A DNA stretch of 64,000 nucleotides from Xiphydria camelus (taxonomy: Eukaryota > Arthropoda > Insecta > Hymenoptera > Xiphydriidae). Every line of letters starts with the position of its first letter. The first letter of the stretch is position 1. Where the stretch lies: NCBI GenBank assembly GCA_963678675.1, contig OY783197.1, forward strand, positions 7,199,143 to 7,263,142, read 5' to 3'. Shown here one piece after another: positions 1 through 10,139 of the stretch. The notes below the pieces were generated by a model that was not told the origin of the DNA, made no database searches, and saw nothing but the letters and a program-made list of their open reading frames with translations. The position numbers and the translations under genes are program-made.

Positions 1-1117
1 CTAGGAGTCTTTTTATTACTTTAGTGTGTGGTCTATTGCATTTGGAATCAAATTTGAGATTTCTGTACAGTTCGGCGAGCAAAAATGACTTTTTTAATAC
101 AATTTTTTGATTTTTTTGTTTGTGTATTTTGTGATATTATTTTTCTCTTCCATTCTTGGCACCGTGTTGCTTATGGCTTCGTTGATGCACGCTGCAATGC
201 CAGTTAGGTGGTGTTCGATTTCTTCTGTGGTGAGGTTTCTGCTATCCTCGACTTCTTCCTGATATTTTTCCTCTAGGTATCGTTTAAACTCGGCCCATTT
301 GGTTGCTTTGTATATAAATCTTGGCGGTGCGGGATTTTTTGTTTTTAGAGATGTGTTGGGGAGTTCAACTCGTAGTAGCAGAGCTTTCTGGTCGCTGTTG
401 CACACCAAAGTTTTTACCTCGTTATTCCCAGAGCTTTCAATGTTCAGTCTGTTGTCGACGATGCAGTGATCCGTGAAAGTTTGCGCAGGTGTGTATGTTG
501 GATCCTTACCCGAGAGTATGCTAGTTTTGTATGTGTGCGTGTTTCTGTTGTCCCATTCCACCAGGTATTTTCCTCTTTGGTTGTTTTCATTCCCTGCTAG
601 TAGGTTATGTCTCGCATTGAGATCGCCTGCTATAATATAGTAAGTAGTTGTTATTATCATTTAATTTCAGTTTGGAAAACAGATTGTTGATTTCTTCGTG
701 AAATATATCTTTTGCTGAGGTTCTATTCGTTGCATATAATACTGATTTTATAAATAGATTCTCATTCATGCTAGTGGTTAGACAGATAATGATGTACTCA
801 ATCATCTGGTTGTTTCTTGAACTGGGGAAGTCGACTGTTCTGTAATTCAGATTTCTTCGGATGGCGATGGCTGTTCCACCCCCGAATGCGTTTTGTCTAT
901 CCTTGCGTATTAAGTCATGGTTTTCGAGTGATATTTTATGTCGGTTATTTAGTTTCGTTTCCGACATCAGCAATATGTCTGGGTCATGGGTGTTAATAAA
1001 TTGTTGTAAGTTATATCTACGGTTTTGTGAGATAATGGAATTGACGTTGGTCGTTATTAATTTTATTTGCGGTGTATCTTCTGATGACCGATTAATTGTG
1101 TTCCTTTGTGATCCCAT
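1..1117 (-). pseudogene. Jockey-type LINE ORF2, endonuclease part, frameshifted, runs off left edge
   Basis: Reading leftwards from an ATG at 1117, the translation has the order of an AP-like (EEP) endonuclease of non-LTR retrotransposons: an N-terminal LITTNVNSI strand, SETKL with the catalytic Glu, a GGGTAIAIRR strand, then GDLNARHN with the catalytic Asp/Asn. The reading frame changes near 650, just before the GDLNARHN block, and stops at 94, so the copy is dead. This domain nicks the target site for target-primed reverse transcription; the reverse transcriptase would lie left of base 1. ORF1 of the same element ends 2 nt before this ATG. Jockey/I superfamily is inferred from the ORF1-ORF2 layout and the ORF1 zinc knuckles; the clade is not certain. 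Confidence 0.85.
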
Positions 1118-1138
1118 GATTATTTTTGTTGTATATCG

Positions 1139-2467
1139 TGTGATGTGGAGAATCGCTCTGCGTCACAAAAAGGGTGAAGTCGGCCCCTTCGTTATAAGAC
1201 GCGCGTTCGTGGCATCGGTACGGACGAGACGCATCCATATCGATACGCGTTGAGCGTCCGGACCGATCGCCAATGGCTACGGGAGAGCCACCTCGTAGGC
1301 TTGAGGGGCAACCCGGAGGACCGGGAAGTGCCCACGTGACGGCTTGGTCGGAGAGCAGGTAGTCGTTGCCCGAATCGTGTAACGAGCGAGTCGTTGCTCG
1401 AGCTTCGCAGGAGTGAGAGTTCGTTTTTCGTTGCGAGAGAGTGTGTTGAGTGCGAGCGTCGAGGACGACTACCGGGAAGCCGACGACCGGACGTCTAGAA
1501 GAACTGGAAACTACCGAGGTCGACGATAGCCGGTACGATTCCCCTTGACTAGCGACCGACCTTCCGACTCGCTGTCGTACCGTCGCCACGTGCTTCCGTC
1601 GAGCCGGCGCGCACCTCTTCGTCAGATTCACGCCCGCGTTACGATTTAGGGCGCTCGTTCCGTGTTAGCGATCGCTGTAGTCGCGCGCGCGTTCCGTTGT
1701 TGTGTCGTTCCAGCGTTTTCGCATCTCGTCATTTACGCGAGCCCTCGTGGTCGCGTCTTTCCGTCGACGCATTTCGTCGGGGCATTTCCTCGGATGCGAG
1801 CCTCGTCGTTTAGAGCGCCCGTTTCGTGTTCGCGCTCGTCGTTTAGAGCGCTCGTTTTGTGTTCGCGCTTGTCGTTCAGAGTGCCCGATCGTCCTGTCGC
1901 TCGTCGTTGTCGAGCGCCCGTTGCGTATCCGCGCTCGTCGTTGTAGAGCGCTCGTTGCGTTTCCGCACTAACCTTTTAGAGCGCTCGTTTCGTTTAGCGC
2001 TCGTCGTCTTAGCGCACTCGTTTCGTCTCTGCGTTATGCGTGGTGTATGCGGCACCAAAACGCGCCGATTATCGCTCTTCGATCGCGAGCATTTCGCTTT
2101 GTTTGCGAGCACCGTTCGGGGACATCCGTGACGTCTCCAATTCGAATAGAGTCTTGTCTTGTTCATAGTCGCCGACTGTTTTCTTTCTCGCGCCTTCGTC
2201 CGCGGATCCCGTCCTTCCGCGTCCCAGCCAACGTCATTCGAACCGCCCCTCTACCACATGCTGTGGTAGCCGGACTCGATCGAGATCGGATCGTTCCGAT
2301 CTCCCGATTATCGTTCGTTATCGGGGAGCTTGTTTGTCTTCCCGCGTGGCGCATTTGTCGGTGCACCTGGCGCCCATCGTTCTGTTTTGTTTCGCGCGCG
2401 GCATCGTAGCCGCCTGATTGTGAGTAGCGGAGGGCACCGAGGGCCCTCACCGAAACGCTACGTCACA
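1139..2467. mobile_element. Solo LTR (1329 bp) inserted in the LINE
   Basis: A GC-rich block interrupts the AT-rich LINE. It begins TGTGATGTGG and ends ACGTCACA, so the ends are the short TGTGA/TCACA inverted repeat expected of an LTR. The 4 bp ATCG lies on both sides (1135-1138 and 2468-2471), a target-site duplication. No gag or pol is inside, and removing block plus one ATCG restores the LINE ORF1 frame. This fits a solo LTR left by LTR-LTR recombination of a Gypsy-like element (4-bp duplication), family unknown. Open frames inside are GC-rich shadows with no recognisable protein. Confidence 0.8.
1795..2035. repeat. Degenerate tandem repeat inside the solo LTR
   Basis: A unit of roughly 33 bp with the core TCGTCGTTTAGAGCGCTCGT and a following GTTTCGTGTTCGCGC recurs about six times with divergence. 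It is GC-rich and CpG-rich and lies in the middle of the LTR, where promoter or enhancer repeats are often found. Function is not shown. Confidence 0.6.
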
Positions 2468-3712
2468 ATCGAGGCCTAGGTAATCTATTACGGAGCTTAT
2501 CCTGGCTGTGTTCTTTGTCACTTGGTTATTGATTTCTTGCAGTTATGTAGATACTATTGCTGCAATATCCATTTTAAGCTCATTCGCCCAGTCTGGTACA
2601 TTTTGTGTGTTTCCGTTGGTCGTTTTATTGCTCGCTAAGTTTGTTTGTGTGTTCGTTTCTTTTCCCTGTGTTGCTGGGTGTGTATTGTTATTCTGTTGTG
2701 TCCTGGCTGCGTATGATATTCCTGGTGTGACGTACTCATGGATTTTAGAGATTTTTTCTTGTTTTATATTTAAATTTTCCTTCTTTTTTTTCTTTATCAT
2801 ACCAAGGGCGTTCTTCTAGAATGGACAGCCCTTGTAGTTTGCTGGGTACCCGTTCTGTCCGCAGTTGGCACACTTCAGCTGTCCTCTGCTACTCTCCGCT
2901 GCTAGCGTGCATTTTCCTCTGTCGTGTTCGCTGGATCCGCATTTCACGCATCTGTATTTAAGGTTACAGTTTGAGCTTGCATGTCCTAGTCGCTGGCAGT
3001 TTTTGCACTGGAATATCGCTTCTTTTTTAAGATTATGCCAGTGGGGGGATTGATACAGCAGTGTACGAATCTTTTTTAAAACATTGACATCGCTGTCATG
3101 TGTGACTTGAATCAGGAAATGGAATAGCCAAGGATTCTCTTTATTGGGGATGATTTTTATAATTTTGATTAGTTTTACGTTTTCCAGTTTAAGCTCTTCG
3201 ATTTCTGCTGCTACGTCGTTTTCGTTAAAGTTGCCCTTTATATTTTTTAGCACGATCGTTTTGGGTTTACTATTCTTGGGAGTGTGTGTGTAGAATAATA
3301 TACCTGTCTCCACTAGTTTGTTCTTGACCACGTTAAATGTCTCTATATTTGGTAACATTATCGACACTCCGGTTTGATCGTGCGTTTGGCGTAGTTGGAA
3401 AGAATTTTTTCCCATTCCGATGACGTTGAGCATTTCTATTGCTTCATTGATCGTTAAATTTTTTATGTGGATCGGAGGCGGCTTGTGTTTGTTCTTACCT
3501 TCCTTCGTTTCCGTCGTGCAGCATCGTTTCCTCCTCGAGGCTGGCGAAGCTGTTGTTCAAGCTAACTGTAGTGCTGGTGCTATCCTTGATGGCGTTTTTT
3601 ATTTTTACTGTGTTCTTAGGCAGTTCCTATTTCTCTTCCGTCTCGATACTAAGGGAACCTCTGAGGTTAGGTGCGTATCTGGCGTCGGTTTTACGCGTTC
3701 CATAGTCTTTAA

Positions 3713-4671
3713 CCCTTAACTGACGTGGTGATATTTTGGAACACAAACTACGCTATTAGGTCCTTGGGACTCCTATTTATTGACAGCAGATAATGACATT
3801 TAGTGATACGTTAAAAAATTTGTGTTATCTCAGGGTGAAAAGGGCATTACATGAGAGACACTAATGAAAAAAATGGACGTATATTTTCACTATGAACTTT
3901 ATTTTAATATATAAGAGAAAGAGATTCATTACATACATTTGTTTCTAAATGCGTATACAACTTTATGTGAATATACTTTTTAAACGAATCAACTGTTGTG
4001 GCCATTTGTTAGTAGTATGTGCTCGCAAAAAAAATTATTTGGTAGACCAAAAGTTATTTGTACAAAAAACTGCAAGTGTTGCTTACCATGATTTTGTTCA
4101 TTTATTCCGTTGCATCGACATCAACGAGACAATTTTGGCAGATCGTCTTGCTGCATTGCAAGCAGATTAGCTTCTTGCATTTTATACATAAGTAAGAGGT
4201 CTTCCTCCATAATTTTGGGTTATAACGCGAGCAGTATTTCCTGCCATTTTTAGGTAGAACTTCTGGCTCTTCGTCGTTCGTCGGTTCGGCTACAATTCCT
4301 AGTATTCTTTGGATACTTTCTCGTAAATATCTTGGTAGAATGTAGACGAAGGTTGACGATTCTTTCGTTGAGAACAGGAACATATAATTGTTTAGCCAGC
4401 ATTTTCAAAAATGACTCGATCGCACTATTTTCGTACGTGTTACCATTTCTCAAAAAAGTCTCGAAAACTACGTTATTGGGTCCCAGGGACTCCGTCGTGC
4501 TCTGTTCGCAGGCCAATTAATGACTAACAATTTCGTCGCTCTAGTCTGCTGTTGGTGGGGATATAGTAGAAAGGTACTGAAGAGCGCGCAGCGGTAAGAT
4601 GAAAAACACAAGAAAAATTAATGTTCATATAGTGCTGGGAGTCCATGGGACTCCACAACGTCGATTAAGGG
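3713..4671 (-). mobile_element. piggyBac-type element remnant with TTAA duplications
   Basis: The ends CCCTTAACTGACG (3713 on) and CGTCGATTAAGGG (to 4671) are inverted repeats matching at 11 of 13 positions. Each is flanked by TTAA (3709-3712 and 4672-4675), the invariant piggyBac target duplication. At 959 bp it is far shorter than an autonomous copy (about 2-3 kb) and keeps only the transposase C terminus. It lies 6 bp upstream of the LINE ORF1 candidate start, probably in that element's 5' region. Confidence 0.85.
4102..4516 (-). pseudogene. piggyBac transposase C-terminal fragment
   Basis: Two overlapping minus-strand frames (4516-4250 and 4383-4102) together carry the end of the transposase. 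The last 40 residues have the cysteine-rich RING/PHD-like zinc finger of piggyBac proteins, with Cys pairs in RKYCSRY, CIKCKKLICLQC and CQNC. The catalytic DDD core is missing and the frame shifts near 4300, so it is a relic. The finger binds subterminal DNA in living relatives. Confidence 0.8.
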
Positions 4672-4735
4672 TTAATTAAGTTATTATAGCTCCTTTCTCT
4701 TATGCTTCCGAGGTGAGACTTTGATTTGTGTGCAC

Positions 4736-4738
<3 letters not shown>

Positions 4739-4834
<96 letters not shown>

Positions 4835-4907
4835 TCCCTCTCCCTCTCCCTCTCCCTCTCCCTCTCCCTCTCCCTCTCCCTCTCCCTCTCCCTCTCTCTC
4901 TCCCTCT

Positions 4908-4947
<40 letters not shown>
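4739..4947. repeat. (TC)n microsatellite with internal CTCTCC variant block
   Basis: About 90 bp of pure TC dinucleotide, then a run of the hexamer CTCTCC (about 4830-4920), then TC again. Apparent Ser-Leu or Arg-Glu reading frames here are artefacts of the repeat. Confidence 0.98.
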
Positions 4948-4951
<4 letters not shown>

Positions 4952-5139
4952 TCGGCTACTCGACAGCAAACAAAATAAACTTGCCTATAAGGTACGCGGC
5001 TAACTTTGAACCGCCATAACTTTTTATCTTATGGTTAGTGCGCGCTAGGGTTGTAATATACCTAATACTTCCCCTAACCTTGCACTAATATCACGTACAA
5101 GAGGAGCGCGATCTGAAATTACGAGACCGTGCGCTCCCC

Positions 5140-5570
5140 TTGTCGGTGCAGTCACGGAGCCTTAACGACGTGCAAACACTTCGTATATATATATGGTGAA
5201 TGCATTGTCTTCACAATATGTTTAAATTAAAAAATAACAAAATTGATATAATAATGATGTTTCAAACAGTGCAAATTGTACCGAATTATTCCATAAATAA
5301 TGAATGATTAATTATCATAATCGCTACTGTTTTGAAAAAGAAGGTATCAAATTATTTTATAAAATTTAATGAGAAGAACCTTCGAGAGCAGTTACTGTCA
5401 TGTTCGGTTTCTATATATGACTGGAGTCGACCGACACCAATTGAAGAGTCGATGGCTCAATTAGTAGAGTGCGAAAGCATTCCCAGTTTCGAAGCAGCTC
5501 GTCCTAAAGACCGCAGGTTCGAGTCCCGGTAGAGTATGAAAAAAAAACCGACACCACTAGGCGGGTTGGC
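5140..5570 (+). repeat. Interspersed repeat R, copy 1 (second copy near 37.1-37.5 kb)
   Basis: From the segment CGGAGCCTTAACGACGTGCA through the tRNA-like insert, this stretch matches 37096-37540 in the same orientation with scattered substitutions and small indels. No protein is evident. The shared part includes the insert at 5440-5547, so the insert is older than the spread of the repeat. Confidence 0.8.
5440..5547 (+). repeat. tRNA-derived insertion (SINE or tRNA retropseudogene), copy 1
   Basis: A box-A-like segment TGGCTCAATTAGTAGAG (5453-5469) and a perfect box B GGTTCGAGTCC (5516-5526) are the two internal RNA polymerase III promoter blocks of a tRNA gene. They are followed by a short A-run. 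CCGACACCA occurs just before (5431-5439) and just after (5548-5556), as a target duplication of target-primed insertion. Box spacing is longer than in an ordinary tRNA, so this is not a functional tRNA gene. Confidence 0.75.
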
Positions 5571-6620
5571 AGGTAGCAGTATAAAGTCACTGCGTGCGTT
5601 CCCTTTTTGGGTCCACGTAAGGCCGAAAATGTCTGGTCGGGTAGGAGGAATAGGTTGTATTCTACTGAAAATTGCACCCCCTTATTTCCTCCTTAAACCT
5701 CGGATTCGGGAAATAACTCGACCTTGTAGGTGCTACGCAGGGCCTAGTTTTCAATGTAATTAAAAACCTGGTTTCATCCTTTACCTCCTACATGAGGTAG
5801 GAGGTTTAGGGCCAACTCAGGTTCAATTTGACGATTCGGGGAAGGGGAAAGAAAAGAATCGGTCCTGTTTAGATATCACAAGAAAGTCATACATTCACTG
5901 AGGGAAAAGGATACACAGAAATCGTACGAAATTATAACTTGGAAACACGACAATGTTAATCGGTTCGATGCACACTGATTACGAAAGAAGACTCACGAAT
6001 GTAGAGATACACTGATGGATGAAGAGGCACTGATCACTTGATTACACAGAATGCATAACGTGCATTCGGTTGCGGCTTATATATCTTACAACTAACAGAT
6101 AGTGGGGATAGCGTGGGTGATGCAGTACACCCTGATTGGCTGAATGAGAATTACGCTGTAGATAGCATGAGCTATGCGGGGTGCTCTGATTGGCTAGAAA
6201 AATGGTGTGATAGCGAGGGCTAAATTAAATTTTTAGGAACCCGGAAGCTGATTTAGCATTCTAAGTATAGCGGTATTTATCAGAATCGGTATTACGGGAA
6301 ACAGTTTATTACGACTCGTCTAACAATTAACCCTTTTAGGAAAGGTGCGGGCTCATTAGTAGCCTGGATTCGCCGAAATATACCGCTTCGCCGATGGCAA
6401 GATTAACTTTAGGTTCACGAGGTATTTATGATTGCGATGCGATTAGAACGGTACGAACTGATATTCAGAATTGCGTCTATCGCGTGACGGAACAGTCCCG
6501 TATCTTTCTCGGAAAATAATAGCCATACGATAATCCTACATACCGATTCCTACCGCTCAGTATCATCGTGATCTAAGCACCTTTCTAATCTAGAGTCAAG
6601 TTCATCATCAGACACAATAG
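5571..6620. other. No gene recognised; promoter-like motifs
   Basis: No convincing coding frame. Two copies of CTGATTGGCT (6132-6141 and 6186-6195, inverted CCAAT boxes) lie downstream of a TATATA run near 6080. This could be an LTR or 5' region of an unidentified element, but no flanking duplication or matching second copy was found. Confidence 0.4.
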
Positions 6621-6624
6621 CGAG

Positions 6625-6885
6625 TCGGTACGTTTTGGCGAACAAGGTTGCAACTGTACTTATATAATTATACAACTTTACTTATTACAATCCCACATCC
6701 TTCCCGGAAGGCTAAATGCCGGACGGATCGGAATAAACCACTCTCCGCAGTGGCCACTTTAATGAATGCCGTTATAGTGTCGGTGAAGTGTTAATACCTC
6801 TCGTAACCGACAATTCATCATTTTTTGGGTTACGAGGTATTAGGACTTCACCGACAATAGATGGAAAAATCACTCTTATACGTGT
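6625..6885 (+). repeat. Interspersed repeat Q, copy 1 (copy 2 at 53.6-54.3 kb)
   Basis: Shares TTTGGCGAACAAGG, GCCGGACGGATCGGA and GCAGTGGCCA blocks in the same order with 53600-54290. Copy 1 lacks the Tc1-type fold-back found in copy 2, and carries the 79-bp fold-back that copy 2 lacks. Confidence 0.75.
6778..6856. mobile_element. 79-bp fold-back MITE with ATAG duplication
   Basis: Arms TGTCGGTGAAGT...GTAACC (6778-6808) and GGTTAC...ACTTCACCGACA (6828-6856) are near-perfect inverted repeats with a 19-bp loop. ATAG flanks both ends (6774-6777 and 6857-6860). The paralogous repeat near 54.26 kb has the uninterrupted sequence. Confidence 0.75.
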
Positions 6886-7925
6886 GAATTTAGCTTGTTA
6901 TGAGATATTGTACAACCACTATGTAATATAATTCAGTTTGCAAAATTATTCATAAAATTAACTCTTTTCACTATCAATACTTTCAAAATTTTGTATCACC
7001 TCTTTTTTACATAAATAATATTCTCCATAACCGACACTCAAGCTCTTTATTACAATAGTCTTAGAATAATTTCTTCTAAGCATATGTCAAACGGTTTGCG
7101 TGGGAAAATGGCGGCAATTTTTGAAATTTTTCTGTCAGCTCTTTCTTCAGTAAATTATGTATAACTAATATGTGATGGCCACGTCCGATATTCAAGTCTT
7201 TTGTTATATACACTTAAAATCATTTTTTCTAAGCATATGTCAAAAGGCATGCGTGGGAAAATGGCGGCAATTTTCATGGCGGGATGATGGGAAAATGGCG
7301 GCACCATGTCCGTTATCGGGCACGTTGCCTTGCGCTGACTTTATTGACGATTTTTGTTACTTCGGCTTGTGGAAAAATCGGCAGATTATATACTTCCCGT
7401 TATCCTTGAATTATTTCCTTCAAAATAAATAAAAATTCGACCGCACTCGAGAATGTCGAGGTGCCGTTTTTTTTGCAAGTTTGTAACCCTCCCACTCCCT
7501 TACGTCACGCTCAAATCGTCAGATTATTGAAATGTACACTTTTTAGCATGTAATTAATCCACCTTACCTTAATCTGACGCGCTCGAGTATTTCTAACGAT
7601 CGATTTTTTTTTACAATTCTGATCGGCTGCCCTAGATGCGCGGCCCTATATAAAGGGCTGATATATAGTGGAGGTAGTCAACAGGGTGCAAGGTATCCCC
7701 CCATAATGTTATTCTGATGCGTTTGAGTAAATCCCAAAATCCCCTATTGGGCTCCCCTACTATATACTGCCATACATGCTCACTGAAGTATAATAGTGTT
7801 CGTACGCACGAAACGAATAGGAAGAGAACGTAAAAAATGAATAATTATAAGCCGATATATTTACCTACACCAAATATTTTAATTACAATATTGAAGTTTA
7901 AACAAATTAATATTTAATATTTTCG
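6886..7925. other. No gene; two ~90-bp direct repeats
   Basis: Segments around 7030-7120 and 7175-7275 repeat TCTAAGCATATGTCAAA and GCGTGGGAAAATGGCGGCAA in the same order about 155 bp apart. The rest is AT-rich with no recognised feature. Confidence 0.55.
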
Positions 7926-8011
7926 AATACAGTACATGCACATTATAATATAAAGAAGTATGTTATACAGATAACACACTTCTTTATATTATAATGTGCA
8001 TGCACTGTATT
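7926..8011. repeat. Near-perfect snap-back palindrome, 41-bp arms, 4-nt loop
   Basis: Arms 7926-7966 and 7971-8011 match at 39 of 41 positions when one is reverse-complemented; the loop is ACAG. The ends read AATACAGT... and ...ACTGTATT. It could be a fold-back element, a hairpin small-RNA precursor or a template-switch product. Confidence 0.9.
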
Positions 8012-8514
8012 ATAGACACCTAGAAAGCACCTACCTTCGGGGAAGAACGTTTATAAGATATTATTTAATGAACTACAGAATTACTATACCATTAATAATT
8101 TATGAAAAATATAACACATATTTAATTATATCTCAAGCTGTCTTATTTTTATGAAAATGAAAAAAAAAACGACCTATCAAAATCATAGCGTTTATTGAAG
8201 CCAATAGAGCCGCGCACGAAAAATATACTAGTTTTCCTAATTGTGTGTAGGAATATATATGAAATCTGTCAGTGCCCTCTATATCATCCAGCAGATCTTC
8301 GGAATCCTGCATGCATATTACCACACACAATAATAAGGAATAGTTGTGGTGGTTATGCACGGAGTCAATAGGTACTTACCTACTTTTTCATCAAGACTCT
8401 TCTTTTATAAACGAAAGGAAGAGAATCGCCATGAAAATTTCGCTCAAGTAAATGGATGCGTCCAGGATGATATCTTGAATAAATTTATACACGAATTATG
8501 AAAGTCTAACTCAC
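8012..8514 (-). other. Receptor intron 2 (part); one open frame of unknown status
   Basis: This lies just downstream of receptor exon 2 on the minus strand and begins with its GTGAGT donor. An open frame at 8360-8133 ends in a hydrophobic stretch (YFSCAALLASINAMILI) and follows a CAG that could act as an acceptor near 8309. It does not resemble the receptor's next domain block, so I leave it uncalled. Confidence 0.4.
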
Positions 8515-8693
8515 CCTTTCAAGCCCGGAATTGTCAGCGTTCCAAGCTATCACGGGGATGCCTAGGTATCCGGCTAGCTGGAGGAAGTACTGAGCACTGG
8601 CCGTACTACGTCCATATTGTTCATAATTCATCAGATACAAAATGGCTGAGACATTGACCGACAGGAATTCGTTGCAAAGTGAATTCAGTATGG
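8515..8693 (-). CDS. Nmdar2: NMDA receptor subunit 2-like, coding exon 2 (amino-terminal domain)
   Basis: This 179-bp exon encodes part of the extracellular clamshell (LIVBP-like) amino-terminal domain of an ionotropic glutamate receptor. Key stretches are [31 protein letters not shown] and [15 protein letters not shown], with an N-glycosylation sequon NVS. The acceptor is TTTCTGTTTCAG ending at 8694; the donor is AGG|GTGAGT with the exon ending at 8515. The first two bases CC complete a codon begun by the final G of exon 1 (41707), giving an Ala; the exon ends in phase 0. The NMDA-type subunit 2 assignment rests on my memory of insect homologues, not on a search. The protein forms glutamate-gated cation channels at synapses with subunit 1. 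The codons look intact and undecayed, unlike the surrounding transposon relics. Confidence 0.8.
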
Positions 8694-9471
8694 CTGAAAC
8701 AGAAAAATGTTGGGACTTCAAAAAAATCTGACAACATAATGAATGAATGTGATTAATCTCTTTACGCGGAAACGGGTCCAGCCTCTTCGCTTTCGCACAT
8801 CCAGCTTAGGAGGAGAGCTGTCCCAAATTTTGAATCGGAGAAATCGCAAAACCCCAGAAATATATAAATTATGTAAGAAATATTGTGTGGCAGAACTCAA
8901 AACTCTACAAGTACCGCAAAAGGAATAATATGAGTACCTAACTTCCTGGTTTACTATTTTGTCTCGTTACAAGCAGTTATTCAAGGAAATGAAAACTTAA
9001 ATTATTGTTAAATTTTTGTTTTCAATTTATCGTGAGAGACTTAAATAAAGAAATAATATAATAGTATAATGTTTAATTTTACAGGTTCTTTCTTTACATA
9101 CATTCCAGATGATACGCTCTATACTTCGCAGTAATTCGATTTCGTGGTTGCTTTTCATAAGCGTAATATTATCGACGCCAGTCTCGCCTAATGGAAGGCA
9201 ACCGCAAAATCGATTTACAACAATGTAAACAACGCATTACCTTATATAGCTGTGTAGAAAAGTTACCAGACAAAATTAGTTCTAAATAGTTATTAAGTAT
9301 TTGCCTTTACACTCAGAGAAATAATTGTTGGTGCCAAACATTTTTAACATTGAAAATGTTTATGTTTTAACATTGAAAATGTTTGTGTTCCCGTATACGG
9401 GGGGAGATTTCTAGGGTTTCGACAAGCCAGCGTCACGAAATTTTAGACGGTCTGGTGCCTGCTCCACTCTA
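8694..9471. other. Start of receptor intron 1; no element recognised
   Basis: AT-rich sequence next to the exon 2 acceptor, with poly-pyrimidine tract TTTTTCTGTTTC. No repeat ends or coding relics were recognised. Confidence 0.5.
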
Positions 9472-9705
9472 CTGCCCAACTATGGAGAAAGGCAGTAACT
9501 AGCAAAACAAATCTAAGTGCGTCTTTTGGTACCATTGAATATCTTGAATTATTTTGTACCCAAATTTCGTATCCTTTTGTAGTGTTAAAGCTAGGTTTTA
9601 TTAGTAATCTGTCTTGGAAACCCTTCTGCTAAAGGCATCGAGTTAAAGTTGATTTTCCACAAATTTGTCGGGTAACAGTTACTGCCTTTCTCCATAGTTG
9701 GGCAG
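9472..9705. mobile_element. MITE with CTGCCCAACTATGG termini, TCTA duplication
   Basis: Ends CTGCCCAACTATGGAGAAAG and its reverse complement form TIRs of about 29 bp. TCTA flanks both sides (9468-9471, 9706-9709). At 234 bp, both of its subterminal sequences match the two ends of the 8.3-kb structure at 44219-52547, so it looks like an internal-deletion derivative of that family. Confidence 0.85.
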
Positions 9706-10139
9706 TCTAGCGCTCTCGACCGTGTGTATGTAGTAGACTGAGAACGGGTACGGGTGATGGTACTATGTAGTGGTACGGGTGATGAGGCAGCCACGCGGGA
9801 CGAAGAAAGAAGAACGAGCTCGAAGAAAGAACTCTTTAAGGTCGGGACATACATTACCGGGCCGTGCCAGGGTCGAACACGACCGAAGAGGAAGAAATGG
9901 TCAGAACCCTTGTACGGCGCGTGTATCTAGGAATAACACATGTCCGTCAGTCGTTAGTTGTCTTGGAAACTGCTACGTTGCTAGGCGCTAAAACACGTAA
10001 ATTACGGAAACACGAGAAGCGCGGCCGGACCGTCACCGTGAAAAAGTAAAACTAAACTAATAGTCCTGGAGCTCGTGTACAAAAATTGCAACGATTTCGG
10101 GTAGTTTCTTTATATTTTTATTCGATTGTACCCACATTG

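Larger units (their letters stand above)
1120..3703 (-). pseudogene. Jockey-type LINE ORF1 (gag-like, CCHC knuckles), split by a solo LTR
   Basis: The coding parts are 2472-3703 and 1120-1134, with the solo LTR at 1139-2467 between. The body shows a nucleic-acid-binding fold followed by three cysteine knuckles typical of Jockey ORF1 (CKNCQRLGHASSNC, CVKCGSSEHDRGKC, CANCGQNGYPANYKGC). A candidate ATG lies at 3703, but the first 30 or so codons end in a stop and the main open part starts at 3433. Another stop lies at 2543-2545. If the LTR and one target duplication are ignored, the C-terminal frame reads across the junction to a stop at 1120-1122, 2 nt from the ORF2 ATG. The protein is an RNA-binding chaperone of the element's RNP in living relatives. 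Confidence 0.82.

Noticed and set aside
1662..2450. Arg/Ser-rich open frames on both strands
   Set aside because: GC-rich LTR sequence lacks stops by composition; no domain and frames overlap on both strands.
4739..4947. GAGA-factor regulatory element
   Set aside because: The tract is a simple microsatellite next to transposon relics; nothing else points to regulation.
4665..5019. Several long frames of Ser-Leu, Pro-Leu or Arg-Glu repeats
   Set aside because: They are translations of the TC/CTCTCC microsatellite in all frames.
5440..5547. Functional tRNA gene
   Set aside because: Box spacing and acceptor pairing do not fit a normal cloverleaf; flanking duplications and an A-run indicate a retroposed copy.
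8133..8360. Next receptor exon
   Set aside because: Residues do not continue the amino-terminal domain and no matching phase or domain motif is visible.
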